DNA of 64,000 bases from DAHUZL01 sp035533215 (GTDB lineage: Bacteria > Chloroflexota > Dormibacteria > Aeolococcales > Bog-877): NCBI GenBank assembly GCA_035533215.1, contig DATLUG010000005.1, forward strand, positions 1 to 64,000, written 5' to 3'. Under the pieces are notes generated by a model. The model was not told the DNA's origin and did not search any database. It was given only the letters and a program-made list of their open reading frames with translations. Position 1 is the stretch's first letter. Every line of letters begins with the position of its first letter. This document shows positions 62,685-64,000 of this stretch, in pieces. The position numbers and the translations under genes are program-made.

Positions 62685-64000
62685 ATGCAGGGACTGATGA
62701 TGGAGGTCCCCCTCACCCTCACCCACGTCTTCGAGCGCGGGACCGGCCTCTACCCGCGCCAAGAGGTGGTGACCCAGCGGGCGAAGGGGCCGCCCCGGCG
62801 CGCCACCTTCGCCGAGGTCGGCGAGCGGACGAGGCGGCTGGCGCGGGCGCTCCACGACTGCGGGGTGCGGCCCGGGGACCGGGTCGCGACCCTCGCCTGG
62901 AACACCCAGGAGCACCTGGAGTGCTATTTCGCGGTGCCCTGCATGGGGGCCGTCCTCCACACCCTCAACTTCCGCCTCCATCCCGACCAGCTCGCCTACG
63001 TGATCGCCGACGCGAAGGACCGGGTGATCGTCTGCCAGCAGAGCCTGCTGCCGCTGCTGGCCGCCATCGCCGATCGCATCCCCTCCGTCCGCCAGGTGAT
63101 CTGCTTCGGGGAGGGCGACGCGCCAGGGCCCGGCCTCCCGGAGGTGGCGGGGTACGAGGCGTTGCTGGCCGCAGCCGACGGTCCGCTGCCGTGGCCGCGG
63201 CTGGACGAGCGCCAGGCGGCCGGGCTCTGCCACACGTCCGCCACCACCGGCGACCCCAAGGGCGTCCTGTACAGCCACCGCTCCTCCTACCTCCACGCGC
63301 TCACCTGCCTCACCGCCTCGATCTTCCCGGGCGGCCTCTCCGACGCCGACGTCCTGCTCCCGGTGGTGCCGATGTTCCACGTCAACGGCTGGGGCCAGCC
63401 CCATGCCTGCATGTTCGCCGGGGCCGGGATGGTGATGCCCGACCGCTTCCTCGACCCCGGCCACCTGCTCCACCTCCTCGCCGCGGAGCGGGTCACCATC
63501 GCCTGCGGGGTCCCCAGCGTCTGGTGGCCGCTCCTGGAGCGGCTCGACGCCGAGCCCACCCGGCTCCCCCGGCTGCGGGCGATCCTCTGCGGCGGGTCGG
63601 CGGCTCCGCCTGCCCTCCTCCAGGGATTCGACCGCCACCGGCTCACCATGGTCCACGCTTGGGGGATGACCGAGACCTCGCCGCTGGGGACGGTGGCGTT
63701 GGTGAAGCACGACCTGAGGGGCCGCCTGGGCCCCGCCGAGCAGCTCCGCCTGCGCGCGACCCAGGGGCTCCCCGCTCCCGGGGTGGAGCTGCGCCTGGCC
63801 GACCTCGCGACCGGCGAGCCGTGCCCGCACGACGGCCGCCGCGAGGGCGAGCTGCAGGTGCGCGGCCCCTGGGTGTGCCGAGGCTACGCCGGCAGCGACG
63901 ACCGCAGCGCCTTCACCGACGACGGCTGGCTGCGCACCGGCGACGTCGCCACCATCGACCCCGAGGGATACCTGCGCATCGTGGACCGGACCACAGACCT
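62685..64000 (+). CDS. Long-chain acyl-CoA synthetase (partial, runs off the window)
   Basis: AMP-forming fatty-acid--CoA ligase. At least 438 codons are visible, and the C-terminal end lies beyond the window. Motifs: adenylation loop LCHTSATTGDPKGVLYSH, VVPMFHVNGWGQPHA, LCGGSAAPPALL, HAWGMTETSPLGTV (A5), then ELQVRGPWVCRGYAG and DGWLRTGDVATIDPEGYLRI (A7, with the ribose-binding Asp) and the start of DRTTD (A8). The first position of the loop has Ala where most have Gly (TSATTG). The start ATG at 62685 is fixed by the -10 box seven bases upstream. The chain length of the acid cannot be told. Confidence 0.93.
   Translation, partial: MQGLMMEVPLTLTHVFERGTGLYPRQEVVTQRAKGPPRRATFAEVGERTRRLARALHDCGVRPGDRVATLAWNTQEHLECYFAVPCMGAVLHTLNFRLHPDQLAYVIADAKDRVIVCQQSLLPLLAAIADRIPSVRQVICFGEGDAPGPGLPEVAGYEALLAAADGPLPWPRLDERQAAGLCHTSATTGDPKGVLYSHRSSYLHALTCLTASIFPGGLSDADVLLPVVPMFHVNGWGQPHACMFAGAGMVMPDRFLDPGHLLHLLAAERVTIACGVPSVWWPLLERLDAEPTRLPRLRAILCGGSAAPPALLQGFDRHRLTMVHAWGMTETSPLGTVALVKHDLRGRLGPAEQLRLRATQGLPAPGVELRLADLATGEPCPHDGRREGELQVRGPWVCRGYAGSDDRSAFTDDGWLRTGDVATIDPEGYLRIVDRTTD

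Overview
This is a 64 kb stretch of bacterial chromosome with very high G+C. It is densely packed and almost entirely housekeeping. Several features place it in the Terrabacteria: ClpC, a CIRCE/HrcA heat-shock unit, a YacL-type PIN-TRAM protein, an F420-linked oxidoreductase and actinobacterial-style leaderless promoters. Ribosomal protein S21 and the overall gene mix argue against a typical actinomycete. My best guess is a deep-branching high-GC lineage such as Dormibacterota or Chloroflexota; that is inference, not an identification.

Layout. 1-15.3 kb is nearly all on the minus strand: tRNA-Thr, a GAF-GGDEF cyclase, rlmB, cysS, ispF-ispD, a PIN-TRAM protein, clpC, rpsA, then DUF2520-panB-panC and ftsH. 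15.4-17.6 kb holds two CAU tRNAs (one an initiator), an FtsB-like protein and a poorly coding patch with a WYL-regulator remnant. 17.6-26 kb is a chain of overlapping minus-strand genes: amidohydrolase-asparaginase, then rpsU-ybeY-pth-mfd-mazG. 26-27.6 kb is a second decayed patch with a matrixin-like remnant. 27.6-37 kb has an alpha/beta hydrolase, rsmE, CIRCE-hrcA-grpE-dnaJ (no dnaK), a VIT transporter, hemW, lepA and a GNAT-like protein. 37-43.8 kb carries an AAA+ ATPase, two chelatase-type ATPases (one with a VWA domain), small unknown proteins and an F420 reductase fused to a SnoaL-like domain. 43.9-46.3 kb is a gene graveyard: a split ECF42 sigma factor, a dead vapBC, and phage-like remnants, next to an intact DGPF/YCII gene. 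46.9-50.4 kb encodes a pyruvate-type dehydrogenase (E1 alpha, E1 beta, E2; no E3). 51-56.4 kb is a pentose-phosphate cluster (tkt, tal, a decayed gnd, rpe). 57.4-64 kb carries glutamate dehydrogenase, a DUF3048 protein, a PAS-GAF-GGDEF-EAL protein and the start of an acyl-CoA synthetase.

How the genes work together. Many neighbours overlap at GTGA, ATGA or TGATG junctions, so translational coupling is a dominant theme. Monocistronic or first genes often show a TANNNT -10 box 6-8 bases before the start codon with no Shine-Dalgarno, so leaderless transcription appears common. Two genes seem to use CTG starts (rpsU, with a perfect Shine-Dalgarno, and more doubtfully the DUF3048 gene). Coherent pathway blocks are isoprenoid (ispDF), pantothenate (panBC plus a possible ketopantoate reductase), pentose phosphate, and oxo-acid dehydrogenase. 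The most unusual material lies in the decayed patches, where several families can still be read in broken frames.
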